Shown in pieces: positions 22,666 through 34,365 of a stretch of 64,000 bases of DNA. Both the position numbers and the translations under genes were made by a program. The stretch's first letter is position 1. Every line of letters starts with the position of its first letter. The notes under the pieces were generated by a model, which ran no database searches, was not told the origin of the DNA, and was given only the letters and a program-made list of their open reading frames with translations. This stretch comes from Schistocephalus solidus (taxonomy: Eukaryota; Platyhelminthes; Cestoda; Diphyllobothriidea; Diphyllobothriidae), in NCBI GenBank assembly GCA_017591395.1, contig WEDG01001071.1:186001-250000 (forward strand), written 5' to 3'.

Positions 22666-25600
22666 CCTGGGCATTGGCGGTGTTGGTCCGGGGGCGCTGG
22701 TGACTTTCGTGCCGCTCTTTTTGGCCTTGGCAGCGGCGATCCGGTTGGCCTCATAGATCGCTGAACCAGTCTTCACTGATCTTCTCCATGCCGGTCTATC
22801 CTGGGCGAGGTCCTCCCAGGTCGCAGAGTTGATTTGCAGTTGCTTCAGCGATGTCTTCAAAGTGTCCTTGTAGCGTCGTTTTTGACCTCCCTGCCTGCGA
22901 GAACCCGTAGCGACATCACCGTAGAAAAAGTCGTTTGGGTAGTCGCTCGTCGTCCATTCTTACCAGGTGGCCGCTCCATCGCAGTTGCACTTGCCTCAGC
23001 ATGGCCTGGATGCTGAGGATTCCGGTCCGCTCCAGGACTTCCGTGTCCGGGATCCTGTCTTGCCATCTCAGCTTCAGTATTCTGCGGAGGCAGCTGAGAT
23101 GAAAGTGATTCAGCTTCCTGGCTTGGTTCGAGTAGACGGTCCAGGTTTCCGCTCCGTAAAGGAGTGTCGACAAGACGACGGCCTTGTACATCTTCAGTTT
23201 GGTGTTCAGGTGAATACCGTGGCGATTCCACACGGAGGACTGCAGCCGGCCGAAAGCCTGACTAGCTTTGGAGATCCGTTGGGCAACCTCGTCATCGATT
23301 CTCGTGTTGCGCGACATCGTGCTTCCTAGATAAGCGAAGGTTTCCACGTTTTTGAGTAGAGCACCGTTGACATAGATTCGAGGAGCATTGTATTCTGCGC
23401 TGGGTGGCGGCTGGTGCATGACAACTGTTTTGGCTGTACTGATTGTTAATCCAAAATCGGCGCAGCCTCCGGCGAAGAGGTCCATGCTCCTTTGCATGTC
23501 CTCCTCTGTCACGGTGTTAAGGGCGCAGTCGTCCGCGAAGAGCAAGTCATGGACTGTAGTCGTAGACACGCGCGTTGGAGCCTGCATACGCCGACTGTTG
23601 AGAAGGTGCCCGTCAGTTCTGTAGGCGATGCGGATACCAGGCTGCTCATCACGGTAGGCGTCCATCAGCATAGCCGAGAACATGAGACTGAAGAGGGTGG
23701 GGGGCCAGTACGCAGCCCTGCTTCACTCCGTTGGTCACTGCGAATGCTTCGGATACCGTCCCGTTGTCAGTGACGCGCGCCGTCATCCCGTCATGAAGCT
23801 GACGTACCATGTGCGTGAACCGCTTAGGACAGCCAAATTTCTGCATGACTTTCCACAGTCCGTCACGATTCACCGTGTCAAAGGCTTTCGTTAGATCCAC
23901 GAAGGTAGTGTATAGGTGAGTTCGCATCTCCTGACACTTCTCTTGTAGCTGGCGGGCGGCAAAGATCATATCGGTTGTTCCGCGGTGTCGGCGGAAGCCA
24001 CATTGGCTTTCCGGGAAGCAGGCCCTGCTCTAGGTGACCGTTAAGACGATTGAGAAGGATACGGGCGAAGATCTTCCCCGCGATGTTGAGCAACGAGATG
24101 CCTCTGTGATTATCACAGAGTTGCCGGTTCCCCTTCCGTTTGTAGAGATGGACGATGGTCGCGTCTTTGAAATCCTGAGGAACTTGTCCTTGGTGCCACA
24201 TCTCCTGGAAGAGTGTTGTGAGTTCTGCCATCAGCCGGGGCCCACCGTGCTTGTATACTTCCGGTGGGATTGCGTCAGATCCCGGTGCTTTACCGCTGGA
24301 AATCTGCTGCACGGCCCGGATGGTTTCTGGTAGGGAAGGCGGGAGATCCAGGTCATTGTTCGTGTCCACTTGAGGGAGCCGGTCAATGGCAGCATCGGAG
24401 ATGGCTGATGAACAGTTAAGGACATTTCTGAAGTGCTCGGCCCAGCGCTTCAGAATTTGCGATTTCTCTGTCAGCAGTGTTGTGCCGTCAGAGCTGAGCA
24501 GCGGTGCGGACCCCTTGATACACGGGCCGTAGATGGCTTTGATGGCTTTGAAAAAGTTTTTCATTTCATTGCGGTCCGCATACCCCTGGATTTCCTCAGC
24601 CTTTCGGATCATCCAGGCATCCTGCATCTCCCGCAGCCGTTGTTGTACAAGGCGCCTGCATCTGAAGAAGGCTGCTTTGGTGGCGTCAGTTCGAAGGTCC
24701 ATGTAGGCTTTGTGTAGTCTATTCTTCTCCGCGAGTAAGTTGCTGATGTCGGCGTCATTGTCGTCAAACCAGTCCTGGTGTCGACGGTGTGCGCGTCCGA
24801 GTACATCGAGGGCGGTGGACTGGATGACATTTCGCAGTTGACACCATCGTGTCTCCACGGTAGCGTTATCATCTGGAGCATGCAGGTCCTCCAGTTTCTC
24901 GGTTATTTGGTTGCTGAAATCAAAACAGTGAGCAGGCAAATTTAATAAAAGAGTATTTAACTTACATGGCGACCTCTTACCTTGGGGCCTTCGTCGGGGT
25001 TGCAGTCGGAGCCTCATCTGGGAGATGACAAGGCGGTGATCTGTCCAACCATCGGCATCGCGGATCGCCTTGGTTACCAGCACGTCCTGTCGATCTCGCC
25101 TCCGGACGAGAACATAGTCCAGCAGATGCCAGCGCCGCGACCGAGGGTGCATCCACGTGGCCTTCTCCCGCGTCGGAAGGCGGAAGAAGGTGTTGGTCAG
25201 CAGGAGACGGTGTTCCGCACACGTGCGCAGAAGAAGGAGGCCATTATCGTTACAGCTACCGAGACCGTGGGGACCCAGCACTCCCTGCCAGGCAGCGTGG
25301 TCCGTCCCGACGCGGGCATTGAAATCACCAAGGACAATTAACTTGTCCTCTTTCGGCACAGTCGCCAGCAAGGCGTGCAGGTCCTCGTAGAATTTGTCCT
25401 TCGCCGCATCAGAGCTCGTCATTGGGGGAGCGTAGGCGCTGATGATGGTGGCGAACTGGTCTCCCCGAAGAGGCAGGCGGAGGCTCATCAGGCGATCATT
25501 GATACCCTGCGGCAGACAGGGCAGACGTCCCACGATGTCGTTACGAATGGCAAAGGCAACACCAGCGTCGCGTCGCTCTGCCTTTGACCGGCCGCTCCAG

Positions 25601-25794
25601 AAGAAAGTGTAGCCGGCCCCCACCTCCTCCAGCTGACCCTGTTCAGAGAATCGGGTCTCGCTGAGAGCAGCAATGTCCACCTTGTAGCGCACCAGTTCCC
25701 GAGCGACTAGCGCCGTCCTCCGTTCCGGCCGGTTGCTCTTAGGATTGTCTAAAAGGGAACGAACATTCCAGGCTGCTAGTGTGAGTGGACTCAC
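21857..25794 (-). pseudogene. LINE polyprotein (APE endonuclease, RT, zinc fingers), frameshifted
   Basis: The frame opens near 25794 with GTG rather than ATG ([15 protein letters not shown]); no ATG precedes it in frame. Endonuclease motifs: [22 protein letters not shown] and TDHRL. RT motifs: [14 protein letters not shown]-type region [28 protein letters not shown] and LLFADDC (FADD at 23528-23539). Breaks visible by comparison with intact motifs: an extra C at 24013-24015, an extra C in the run at 23699-23704, an extra T (A on +) at 22925-22929, a frame change near 22395, and an in-frame TGA near 22046. It would normally act in cis on its own RNA. Confidence 0.9.
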
Positions 25795-26384
25795 CCGAGC
25801 AGCCTGGAGAGTATGGCGAGGGGGATGGGGACGGGGGTATTGTTGTTTGTTTGAGTTTTACGACCGCGTAGTTTGCGATCTGCGAGCCGCGGCCGGCTGC
25901 AGAAGACGTGAGAACCAGCAATTTTTTAGGGCACATTTTCTAGCCCCTTCCTCCGCGAGGGAGGCAAGCAGTGCTATCCCTAAATAGGGCTGCTCGGACA
26001 TCCCAGACGGCTGCCGAACTCCACTATGGGTCACGGTTTTGTTTTTAGTGGAAGAACGACCCGAGTTAGTCTGGGCCGCCTACGGGGTTGCTGTCGCCCC
26101 CACCGTAGGACTTTTTGAGAGGGGGGAGGTGGGAAGTTCGGGAGTCAGGCATACCGGGTGTGGAGGCACACACAACACCGGAGACCCTCACCTGGTTTAG
26201 CCCGCCGGTCGTGACGGTTGCCCGGGGTGTGGCCGCTGGGAAGAACCCAACTTCGAGGAGCCACAGGTGAGAGTTGGGTACCAGTTAGAGGCGGCCACAG
26301 GAGCATTCACCACCTGTACGAGACAAATGGAGCGACCAAATGCTATCTGTGTAGTGCTACCCCTAACTAGTACCCCTACACCCC
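25795..26384 (-). other. 5' leader of the LINE
   Basis: About 590 bp upstream of the endonuclease frame, GC-rich, with no recognisable protein. On the - strand it starts GGGGTGTAGGGGTACTAG. Short frames here differ from the main one and run into the satellite, so I do not call an ORF1. Confidence 0.6.
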
Positions 26385-26396
26385 TCTTGTTTATGT
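26385..26396. repeat. 12-bp target-site duplication, right copy
   Basis: Second copy of TCTTGTTTATGT. The core-to-core distance across the insertion is 5639 bp; subtracting element plus one duplication (5407 bp) leaves exactly 232 bp. Confidence 0.95.
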
Positions 26397-26409
26397 ACCT
26401 CACTGCACA

Positions 26410-26467
26410 AGGCATATGATGTACTGATGATCGGTAATGCCGTGAAACAGCTGTCTGCGTCTTGCCT
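26410..26467 (+). ncRNA. Damaged hammerhead motif in the unit split by the LINE
   Basis: CTGATGA at 26424 and GAAAC are present, but one A of stem II is deleted (GGTAATGCCG instead of GGTAATGACCG), removing a U-A pair. A second private change, A to G in CAACATGTTT at about 26487, lies downstream. This is the only one of 23 cores in the window with an altered ribozyme. Confidence 0.75.
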
Positions 26468-26640
26468 GTTGCACTCTTAGCAACATGTTTGTGCTATATA
26501 TATGGTATGTGTCCTATGACACAACGTTCGTTTATCGCCGGTAGGTAACTGGCGGGCGGACAAATGGGATCGAGTGAGATCCTTACCACATTAGTGAGTG
26601 TTACGCACTTGTTTGTCTTGTTTATGTACCTCACTGCACA

Positions 26641-29600
26641 AGGCATATGATGTACTGATGATCGGTAATGACCGTGAAACAGCTGTCTGCGTCTTGCCTG
26701 TTGCACTCTTAGCAACATATTTGTGCTATATATATGGTATGTGTCCTATGACACAACGTTCGTTTATCGCCGGTAGGTAACTGGCGGGCGGACAAATGGG
26801 ATCGAGTGAGATCCTTACCACATTAGTGAGTGTTACGCACTTGTTTGGCTTGTTTATGTACCTCACTGCACAAGGCATATGATGTACTGATGATCGGTAA
26901 TGACCGTGAAACAGCTGTCTGCGTCTTGCCTGTTGCACTCTTAGCAACATATTTGTGCTATATATATGGTATGTGTCCTATGACACAGCGTTCGTTTATC
27001 GCCGGTAGGTAACTGGCGGGCGGACAAATGGGATCGAGTGAGATCCTTACCACATTAGTGAGTGTTACGCACTTGTTTGGCTTGTTTATGTACCTCACTG
27101 CACAAGGCATATGATGTACTGATGATCGGTAATGACCGTGAAACAGCTGTCTGCGTCTTGCCTGTTGCACTCTTAGCAACATATTTGTGCTATATATATG
27201 GTATGTGTCCTATGACACAACGTTCGTTTATCGCCGGTAGGTAACTGGCGGGCGGACAAATGGGATCGAGTGAGATCCTTACCACATTAGTGAGTGTTAC
27301 GCACTTGTTTGGCTTGTTTATGTACCTCACTGCACAAGGCATATGATGTACTGATGATCGGTAATGACCGTGAAACAGCTGTCTGCGTCTTGCCTGTTGC
27401 ACTCTTAGCAACATATTTGTGCTATATATATGGTATGTGTCCTATGACACAACGTTCGTTTATCGCCGGTAGGTAACTGGCGGGCGGACAAATGGGATCG
27501 AGTGAGATCCTTACCACATTAGTGAGTGTTACGCACTTGTTTGGCTTGTTTATGTACCTCACTGCACAAGGCATATGATGTACTGATGATCGGTAATGAC
27601 CGTGAAACAGCTGTCTGCGTCTTGCCTGTTGCACTCTTAGCAACATATTTGTGCTATATATATGGTATGTGTCCTATGACACAACGTTCGTTTATCGCCG
27701 GTAGGTAACTGGCGGGCGGACAAATGGGATCGAGTGAGATCCTTACCACATTAGTGAGTGTTACGCACTTGTTTGTCTTGTTTATGTACCTCACTGCACA
27801 AGGCATATGATGTACTGATGATCGGTAATGACCGTGAAACAGCTGTCTGCGTCTTGCCTGTTGCACTCTTAGCAACATATTTGTGCTATATATATGGTAT
27901 GTGTCCTATGACACAACGTTCGTTTATCGCCGGTAGGTAACTGGCGGGCGGACAAATGGGATCGAGTGAGATCCTTACCACATTAGTGAGTGTTACGCAC
28001 TTGTTTGGCTTGTTTATGTACCTCACTGCACAAGGCATATGATGTACTGATGATCGGTAATGACCGTGAAACAGCTGTCTGCGTCTTGCCTGTTGCACTC
28101 TTAGCAACATATTTGTGCTATATATATGGTATGTGTCCTATGACACAACGTTCGTTTATCGCCGGTAGGTAACTGGCGGGCGGACAAATGGGATCGAGTG
28201 AGATCCTTACCACATTAGTGAGTGTTACGCACTTGTTTGGCTTGTTTATGTACCTCACTGCACAAGGCATATGATGTACTGATGATCGGTAATGACCGTG
28301 AAACAGCTGTCTGCGTCTTGCCTGTTGCACTCTTAGCAACATATTTGTGCTATATATATGGTATGTGTCCTATGACACAACGTTCGTTTATCGCCGGTAG
28401 GTAACTGGCGGGCGGACAAATGGGATCGAGTGAGATCCTTACCACATTAGTGAGTGTTACGCACTTGTTTGGCTTGTTTATGTACCTCACTGCACAAGGC
28501 ATATGATGTACTGATGATCGGTAATGACCGTGAAACAGCTGTCTGCGTCTTGCCTGTTGCACTCTTAGCAACATATTTGTGCTATATATATGGTATGTGT
28601 CCTATGACACAACGTTCGTTTATCGCCGGTAGGTAACTGGCGGGCGGACAAATGGGATCGAGTGAGATCCTTACCACATTAGTGAGTGTTACGCACTTGT
28701 TTGGCTTGTTTATGTACCTCACTGCACAAGGCATATGATGTACTGATGATCGGTAATGACCGTGAAACAGCTGTCTGCGTCTTGCCTGTTGCACTCTTAG
28801 CAACATATTTGTGCTATATATATGGTATGTGTCCTATGACACAACGTTCGTTTATCGCCGGTAGGTAACTGGCGGGCGGACAAATGGGATCGAGTGAGAT
28901 CCTTACCACATTAGTGAGTGTTACGCACTTGTTTGGCTTGTTTATGTACCTCACTGCACAAGGCATATGATGTACTGATGATCGGTAATGACCGTGAAAC
29001 AGCTGTCTGCGTCTTGCCTGTTGCACTCTTAGCAACATATTTGTGCTATATATATGGTATGTGTCCTATGACACAACGTTCGTTTATCGCCGGTAGGTAA
29101 CTGGCGGGCGGACAAATGGGATCGAGTGAGATCCTTACCACATTAGTGAGTGTTACGCACTTGTTTGGCTTGTTTATGTACCTCACTGCACAAGGCATAT
29201 GATGTACTGATGATCGGTAATGACCGTGAAACAGCTGTCTGCGTCTTGCCTGTTGCACTCTTAGCAACATATTTGTGCTATATATATGGTATGTGTCCTA
29301 TGACACAACGTTCGTTTATCGCCGGTAGGTAACTGGCGGGCGGACAAATGGGATCGAGTGAGATCCTTACCACATTAGTGAGTGTTACGCACTTGTTTGG
29401 CTTGTTTATGTACCTCACTGCACAAGGCATATGATGTACTGATGATCGGTAATGACCGTGAAACAGCTGTCTGCGTCTTGCCTGTTGCACTCTTAGCAAC
29501 ATATTTGTGCTATATATATGGTATGTGTCCTATGACACAACGTTCGTTTATCGCCGGTAGGTAACTGGCGGGCGGACAAATGGGATCGAGTGAGATCCTT

Positions 29601-30875
29601 ACCACATTAGTGAGTGTTACGCACTTGTTTGGCTTGTTTATGTACCTCACTGCACAAGGCATATGATGTACTGATGATCGGTAATGACCGTGAAACAGCT
29701 GTCTGCGTCTTGCCTGTTGCACTCTTAGCAACATATTTGTGCTATATATATGGTATGTGTCCTATGACACAACGTTCGTTTATCGCCGGTAGGTAACTGG
29801 CGGGCGGACAAATGGGATCGAGTGAGATCCTTACCACATTAGTGAGTGTTACGCACTTGTTTGGCTTGTTTATGTACCTCACTGCACAAGGCATATGATG
29901 TACTGATGATCGGTAATGACCGTGAAACAGCTGTCTGCGTCTTGCCTGTTGCACTCTTAGCAACATATTTGTGCTATATATATGGTATGTGTCCTATGAC
30001 ACAACGTTCGTTTATCGCCGGTAGGTAACTGGCGGGCGGACAAATGGGATCGAGTGAGATCCTTACCACATTAGTGAGTGTTACGCACTTGTTTGGCTTG
30101 TTTATGTACCTCACTGCACAAGGCATATGATGTACTGATGATCGGTAATGACCGTGAAACAGCTGTCTGCGTCTTGCCTGTTGCACTCTTAGCAACATAT
30201 TTGTGCTATATATATGGTATGTGTCCTATGACACAACGTTCGTTTATCGCCGGTAGGTAACTGGCGGGCGGACAAATGGGATCGAGTGAGATCCTTACCA
30301 CATTAGTGAGTGTTACGCACTTGTTTGTCTTGTTTATGTACCTCACTGCACAAGGCATATGATGTACTGATGATCGGTAATGACCGTGAAACAGCTGTCT
30401 GCGTCTTGCCTGTTGCACTCTTAGCAACATATTTGTGCTATATATATGGTATGTGTCCTATGACACAACGTTCGTTTATCGCCGGTAGGTAACTGGCGGG
30501 CGGACAAATGGGATCGAGTGAGATCCTTACCACATTAGTGAGTGTTACGCACTTGTTTGTCTTGTTTATGTACCTCACTGCACAAGGCATATGATGTACT
30601 GATGATCGGTAATGACCGTGAAACAGCTGTCTGCGTCTTGCCTGTTGCACTCTTAGCAACATATTTGTGCTATATATATGGTATGTGTCCTATGACACAA
30701 CGTTCGTTTATCGCCGGTAGGTAACTGGCGGGCGGACAAATGGGATCGAGTGAGATCCTTACCACATTAGTGAGTGTTACGCACTTGTTTGTCTTGTTTA
30801 TGTACCTCACTGCACAAGGCATATGATGTACTGATGATCGGTAATGACCGTGAAACAGCTGTCTGCGTCTTGCCT
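26641..30875 (+). ncRNA. Nineteen intact hammerhead motifs at 232-bp spacing
   Basis: CTGATGA cores start at 26655 and recur every 232 bp to 30831; each motif spans from 14 nt before to 44 nt after its core start. Stem I, II and III sequences and the GTC triplet are the same as in unit 1 in every copy I read. Cleavage of a long + strand transcript at each GTC would release 232-nt monomers with 5'-OH and 2',3'-cyclic phosphate ends, the usual precursors of ligated circles; that outcome is inferred from known ribozyme chemistry. Confidence 0.78.
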
Positions 30876-30901
30876 GTTGCACTCTTAGCAACATATTTGT
30901 G

Positions 30902-30902
<1 letters not shown>

Positions 30903-30974
<72 letters not shown>
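30903..30974. repeat. (TA)36 microsatellite at right edge of satellite
   Basis: Expansion of the TATATATA stretch inside the last satellite unit. The missing remainder of that unit is not found beyond it. Confidence 0.97.
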
Positions 30975-30977
<3 letters not shown>

Positions 30978-31321
30978 GTCGTGAATGTATCACCTGGTTT
31001 AACCCGCGAAGCTATGCACGACGGGTGCCAGTGAAGGAAGGGATGAGTAGCAAATGATGAACAATTCAAGAACTAAATGGGGCTGAGGTGAACAGAGGCA
31101 ATTCGTACAACGGAGGCTATTCGTTCAATAATCGCATCTTTACGTTTCTGCTTGCCGATATCTGAAAAAGTGTACCACGAATGAGATCAAGGGATTATGA
31201 TGAGGTGGACGAGTTGTTATGCAGAAAACTGCATCCAGTCGGTGTAATGGACGTGGATATAATTTGGTCTAAAGGATTGGACCAGTATACGCATAAATGT
31301 ATCGGTGAATAAACGCAAGAT

Positions 31322-31361
31322 CAGCAGCAACAGCAGCAGCAGCAGAAGAAGAAGAAGAAAA
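31322..31361. repeat. CAG/AAG trinucleotide tract
   Basis: CAG repeats merging into AAG repeats; no reading frame of note. Confidence 0.9.
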
Positions 31362-31527
31362 CATCCAACTACCCTGAAATCTGCTTCATCCTACTTACAA
31401 CAGAGGTACTAGGTAAAGAACCGATACGCGTGTTGCATATATTTACCTGTGAGATCGGACTCACTGATGAGTCCGACCACCGATCCGAACGGAAACTCAG
31501 TGAAACACCCGACTGAACTATTAAAAT

Positions 31528-31858
31528 ACGACAGTTTGGCCATCATAGTCCGACGCTGTTCATCTTATGCTCCACAGCATGATGATGCAGGGACGGTGAC
31601 TTGCTCTTAGATTAGTTTTGAGTGATAGTAAACTTGCGCTGCAGCTTCAACACTCTCCTCCTTCACCCGTCTGTGCCCGGTGTCAAGACGGAGCCACTAA
31701 GATCGGAGGCGGCGTCAGTCGAAGTGACTGGCGTGAGTGGAGACGCTCCTGACCATGCCGCCACGCCTGAATTTGAGCCCACGGAGTGGGAGTGCCATAA
31801 CTGACAAGAGTGGCTGGTGCGGCATGAGCCTGAAACTACGCGTGCCACCACACCTCCC
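31528..31858 (-). mobile_element. Solo 3' tail of the zinc-finger LINE, diverged
   Basis: The - strand terminus is CAAACTGTCG; the block then follows the UTR sequence with more substitutions than the other copies and an internal rearrangement (the CACCACACCT stretch appears after an extra segment). It is probably older. Confidence 0.75.
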
Positions 31859-34239
31859 TCATGTACGGCATTTGTTCTAGGAGCTTAATCCAAATAACGC
31901 CTGCTATGCCCTGATCTCGTCCCCGTATTGGTCCAGCGCAGTTACCGCCTGGCCCATTTTGGAGGCTATGTTAGTATACACACACGTGTTGCATACTACT
32001 CAAAAAAATACTTTAAGGTGACGAAGTCACATTATGGCTATTCGTTCAGTATAACAACGTGGTTCATCCGCTGAGACCAATAGCATCCTACTCGTATTTT
32101 CGCAACTGCACACTATAATTAGAGCTGATCATTATCGTGCCTATTGAGGTCTGGAGTGTGAGAAAAAATAAGGAACTAAGAAGATGAGACTTTCATTTGC
32201 GCGTTCTGCTAAAAGTAAGCCTGAGGAGATAAGGAGAGATTGGATAACAGACCATTTTCGCCGAAAGCTGAGCCTCATTTTAGAACGGGATTATGCCGAT
32301 GTGATTGGTAGTTCGAAATAAAGCTGCTACATCCCAGCATGATAGGGAGCGTAACTACCTAAGGGGTCACAGGTGGTAGTCGACGACACGCCTGGCGGCG
32401 GAGCACGGGTAATCTTAAGCCAACTGCTATAACAGTCTCTGTTGTGACTAAATGTGAACGGATTTAAACTGCTGCACTAACCAAGCGAACCCTTATGTGG
32501 CGGCGAAATTAGGACAGCGTTAGAACTCTACTCCCAAAGTTCGTGAGAGAGGGAGAAATAGAGGGGGAGAATTTTTGGCAGGAAAGCCAATAACAGCGAA
32601 ATTAGTGTGCCCTTAAGTAGTCATCACCTGAGCTGCGATTGCTACTCTGAAGAGAGATGACACGAGGGGACGCAGTTTATATTTTAAGTTTAGGGTTGCT
32701 GAAAAAGTATATGAATTCAAACTGTCAGCTGTTTTACTATTGTCACAGATTCTGGCAGGCTTGCAAGTGAAAAAGTGAAAACATAATTGCATTTGTGATA
32801 ATAAAAAGAGACCACTGTCACAGTTTGGCCAGACAGATCCCTCATTTAACACTGCATGACGAGGAAGCCAAAAAGTATTTAAAAGCTAAAAATTACTGGG
32901 TTCCTAAAGTACATCTAACCAGACTCTAAAGAGTCAATAATAGCAGATATACTATCTCCATCTTAGTACTATATAATATACTGATTCAGAATAACTTTCC
33001 TGCAAGAGATTGCCTACTAACCAACTAAAAAAGTTACAGCGTAAATAAGCTAATTGGGCAATAGGTTAATTCAGTTTGCCGTTGGTTCGGCCAAATTTTC
33101 GAAGATTGGAGCGTGGAATTTGTGTATTACTGCGACTTCACTCCGCTTGCTAGGAGTCATACTTCCTTTTAATTTGCCCGGTGTTTGTCGTAAGCGAAAA
33201 ATGCAGGGAGACGAGGCTTATAGGATATAGCTCACAAGGTCTGCCCTTCGGATGTTTAAGAAAGTTGTCTGCATACAGCGAGTGACCGATCTCATGCAAA
33301 TTAACCAAAATTATGAAATGCATTTACTATTAAGGAGGATTATTTAAGTGAGGCTGAAACATTGAATGTCAGACAACTTAAAGCGAAGATATTCCATAAA
33401 CGGCAGGATACCGGCTTTTGAATTCACAAAAAACAGTAATTGCTATAAATGACTGCTTACGTAGTATGTATTTTTCCATCGAATTTCGCTACCCTTAAAT
33501 ATATTTATAGAAAAATTCATCAAAATTATCCATTCTTAAAATCATTTTGTAAAAAATCAACTTTTCTTCATACTTTATACACAAAGAAGGGGTAAATGTA
33601 GGTTTTAAAATTTTTTTCAATTCCGAATATTTTCGAGTCCGATCTGTCGTAGCGTCTACGCTTAGAGTTTCCAGTCTACAAGCTGCATGCTTTCCGGGTA
33701 AGGAAAACCATACATTTCTCTATGCCATTAAGAAGTTACCGTATCGTTTTCATAAAATTTTGCTATGGGCGTGAACTGTTTTGGAGGTGCATTACTAAAT
33801 GTACGGACACGAAGAGAGTCGAATGGACTTTGTACGGTCTTAAACATCTCATAATTAACCAACCTGTAACCGTGTGCTTGTAACCCACCAGTCAGCACAT
33901 GTGACCAAGTGAGCAAACCAACAAGATGAAGATAAAAATAATCTGGCGGGTGAACGTGGTCACAGCAGACCGCAGACGCTCGGGGAGGGTTGGGGGCGGA
34001 AGCGAGTCGAAACTTTGACGTCCGTAGAGCGTTTGGTGTTCGCTGCTTGACGCAGTTTAGTGTCAACCAACTTGGTCATGAAGTCATGCCACCACTCGCA
34101 CTTACACAAATAAAACGCCAGGGTGAGATTTCATCCAACTGAACCGAATTAGAAACCATCAGACCGGCGCTAGACATCACCACCCGCTATTGGGGGTGAA
34201 CAGGCTTCCTGGGCAAAACTGAGATACAATGGCTGGAAG

Positions 34240-34365
34240 AAGAGCTTCAAAAATTTGAGTCTACAGATTCTTGCTCGAATCCAGTCTTAGATACAAAGTC
34301 AGACAAGCGATCGTGTCTCCTTCTTCGTGACTGCTTTCTGGAACTCACCCTTGCAGGTCTATAGG
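34240..34365 (+). mobile_element. Very degenerate Penelope-like tail
   Basis: Retains GCTCGAATCCAGTC, AAGCGATCGTGTC and GACTGCTTTCTGGAACTCAC, which match tails of the other PLE ends. The ribozyme core is gone. Confidence 0.45.

Larger units (their letters stand above)
20990..26384 (-). mobile_element. Full-length RTE-like LINE with C-terminal zinc fingers
   Basis: A 5395-bp non-LTR retrotransposon on the - strand, with its 5' end at 26384 and 3' end at 20990. It has about 0.6 kb of 5' leader, one long reading frame (endonuclease, reverse transcriptase, C2H2 fingers) and about 0.87 kb of 3' UTR. Such elements copy themselves by target-primed reverse transcription; the 12-bp duplication fits that. 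The 3' terminus (GGTCGAACTGCCAC on the - strand) is shared with five shorter copies in the window. I recall this family as very common in diphyllobothriidean tapeworms, which is unverified. The reading frame is broken, so this copy is not autonomous. Confidence 0.93.
26397..30902 (+). repeat. 232-bp hammerhead satellite, right block
   Basis: The array resumes in mid-unit directly after the LINE and its target-site duplication. It contains 20 CTGATGA cores: 26424, then 26655 and every 232 bp to 30831. The first interval is 231 because the interrupted unit has lost one A in its ribozyme stem II. Middle units are almost all of the G type (GTTTGGCTTG); the edge units are T type. The last unit stops in its TATATA stretch, which expands into (TA)36. 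Tandem units have no spacers, so this is not a CRISPR array. Confidence 0.97.

Noticed and set aside
22299..22860. Pro/His-rich frames as independent zinc-finger genes
   Set aside because: They are successive pieces of the LINE polyprotein separated by frameshifts; the same arrangement recurs at 49.4-50.5 kb.
20232..30902. CRISPR-like regular repeats
   Set aside because: Units abut without unique spacers, are 232 bp long, and the context is eukaryotic.
20264..31034. Dozens of 60- and 74-codon frames repeated on both strands
   Set aside because: They recur because the DNA is a 232-bp satellite whose length is not a multiple of three; nothing in them looks like protein, and the strand carries ribozyme structure instead.
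31456..31520. CTGATGAGTCC...GGAAAC as a further hammerhead
   Set aside because: CTGATGA is inside a perfect 8-bp DNA hairpin (CGGACTCA/TGAGTCCG), the distal arm does not pair properly with GTCCG, the core would be GGAAA and no suitable cleavage triplet follows.
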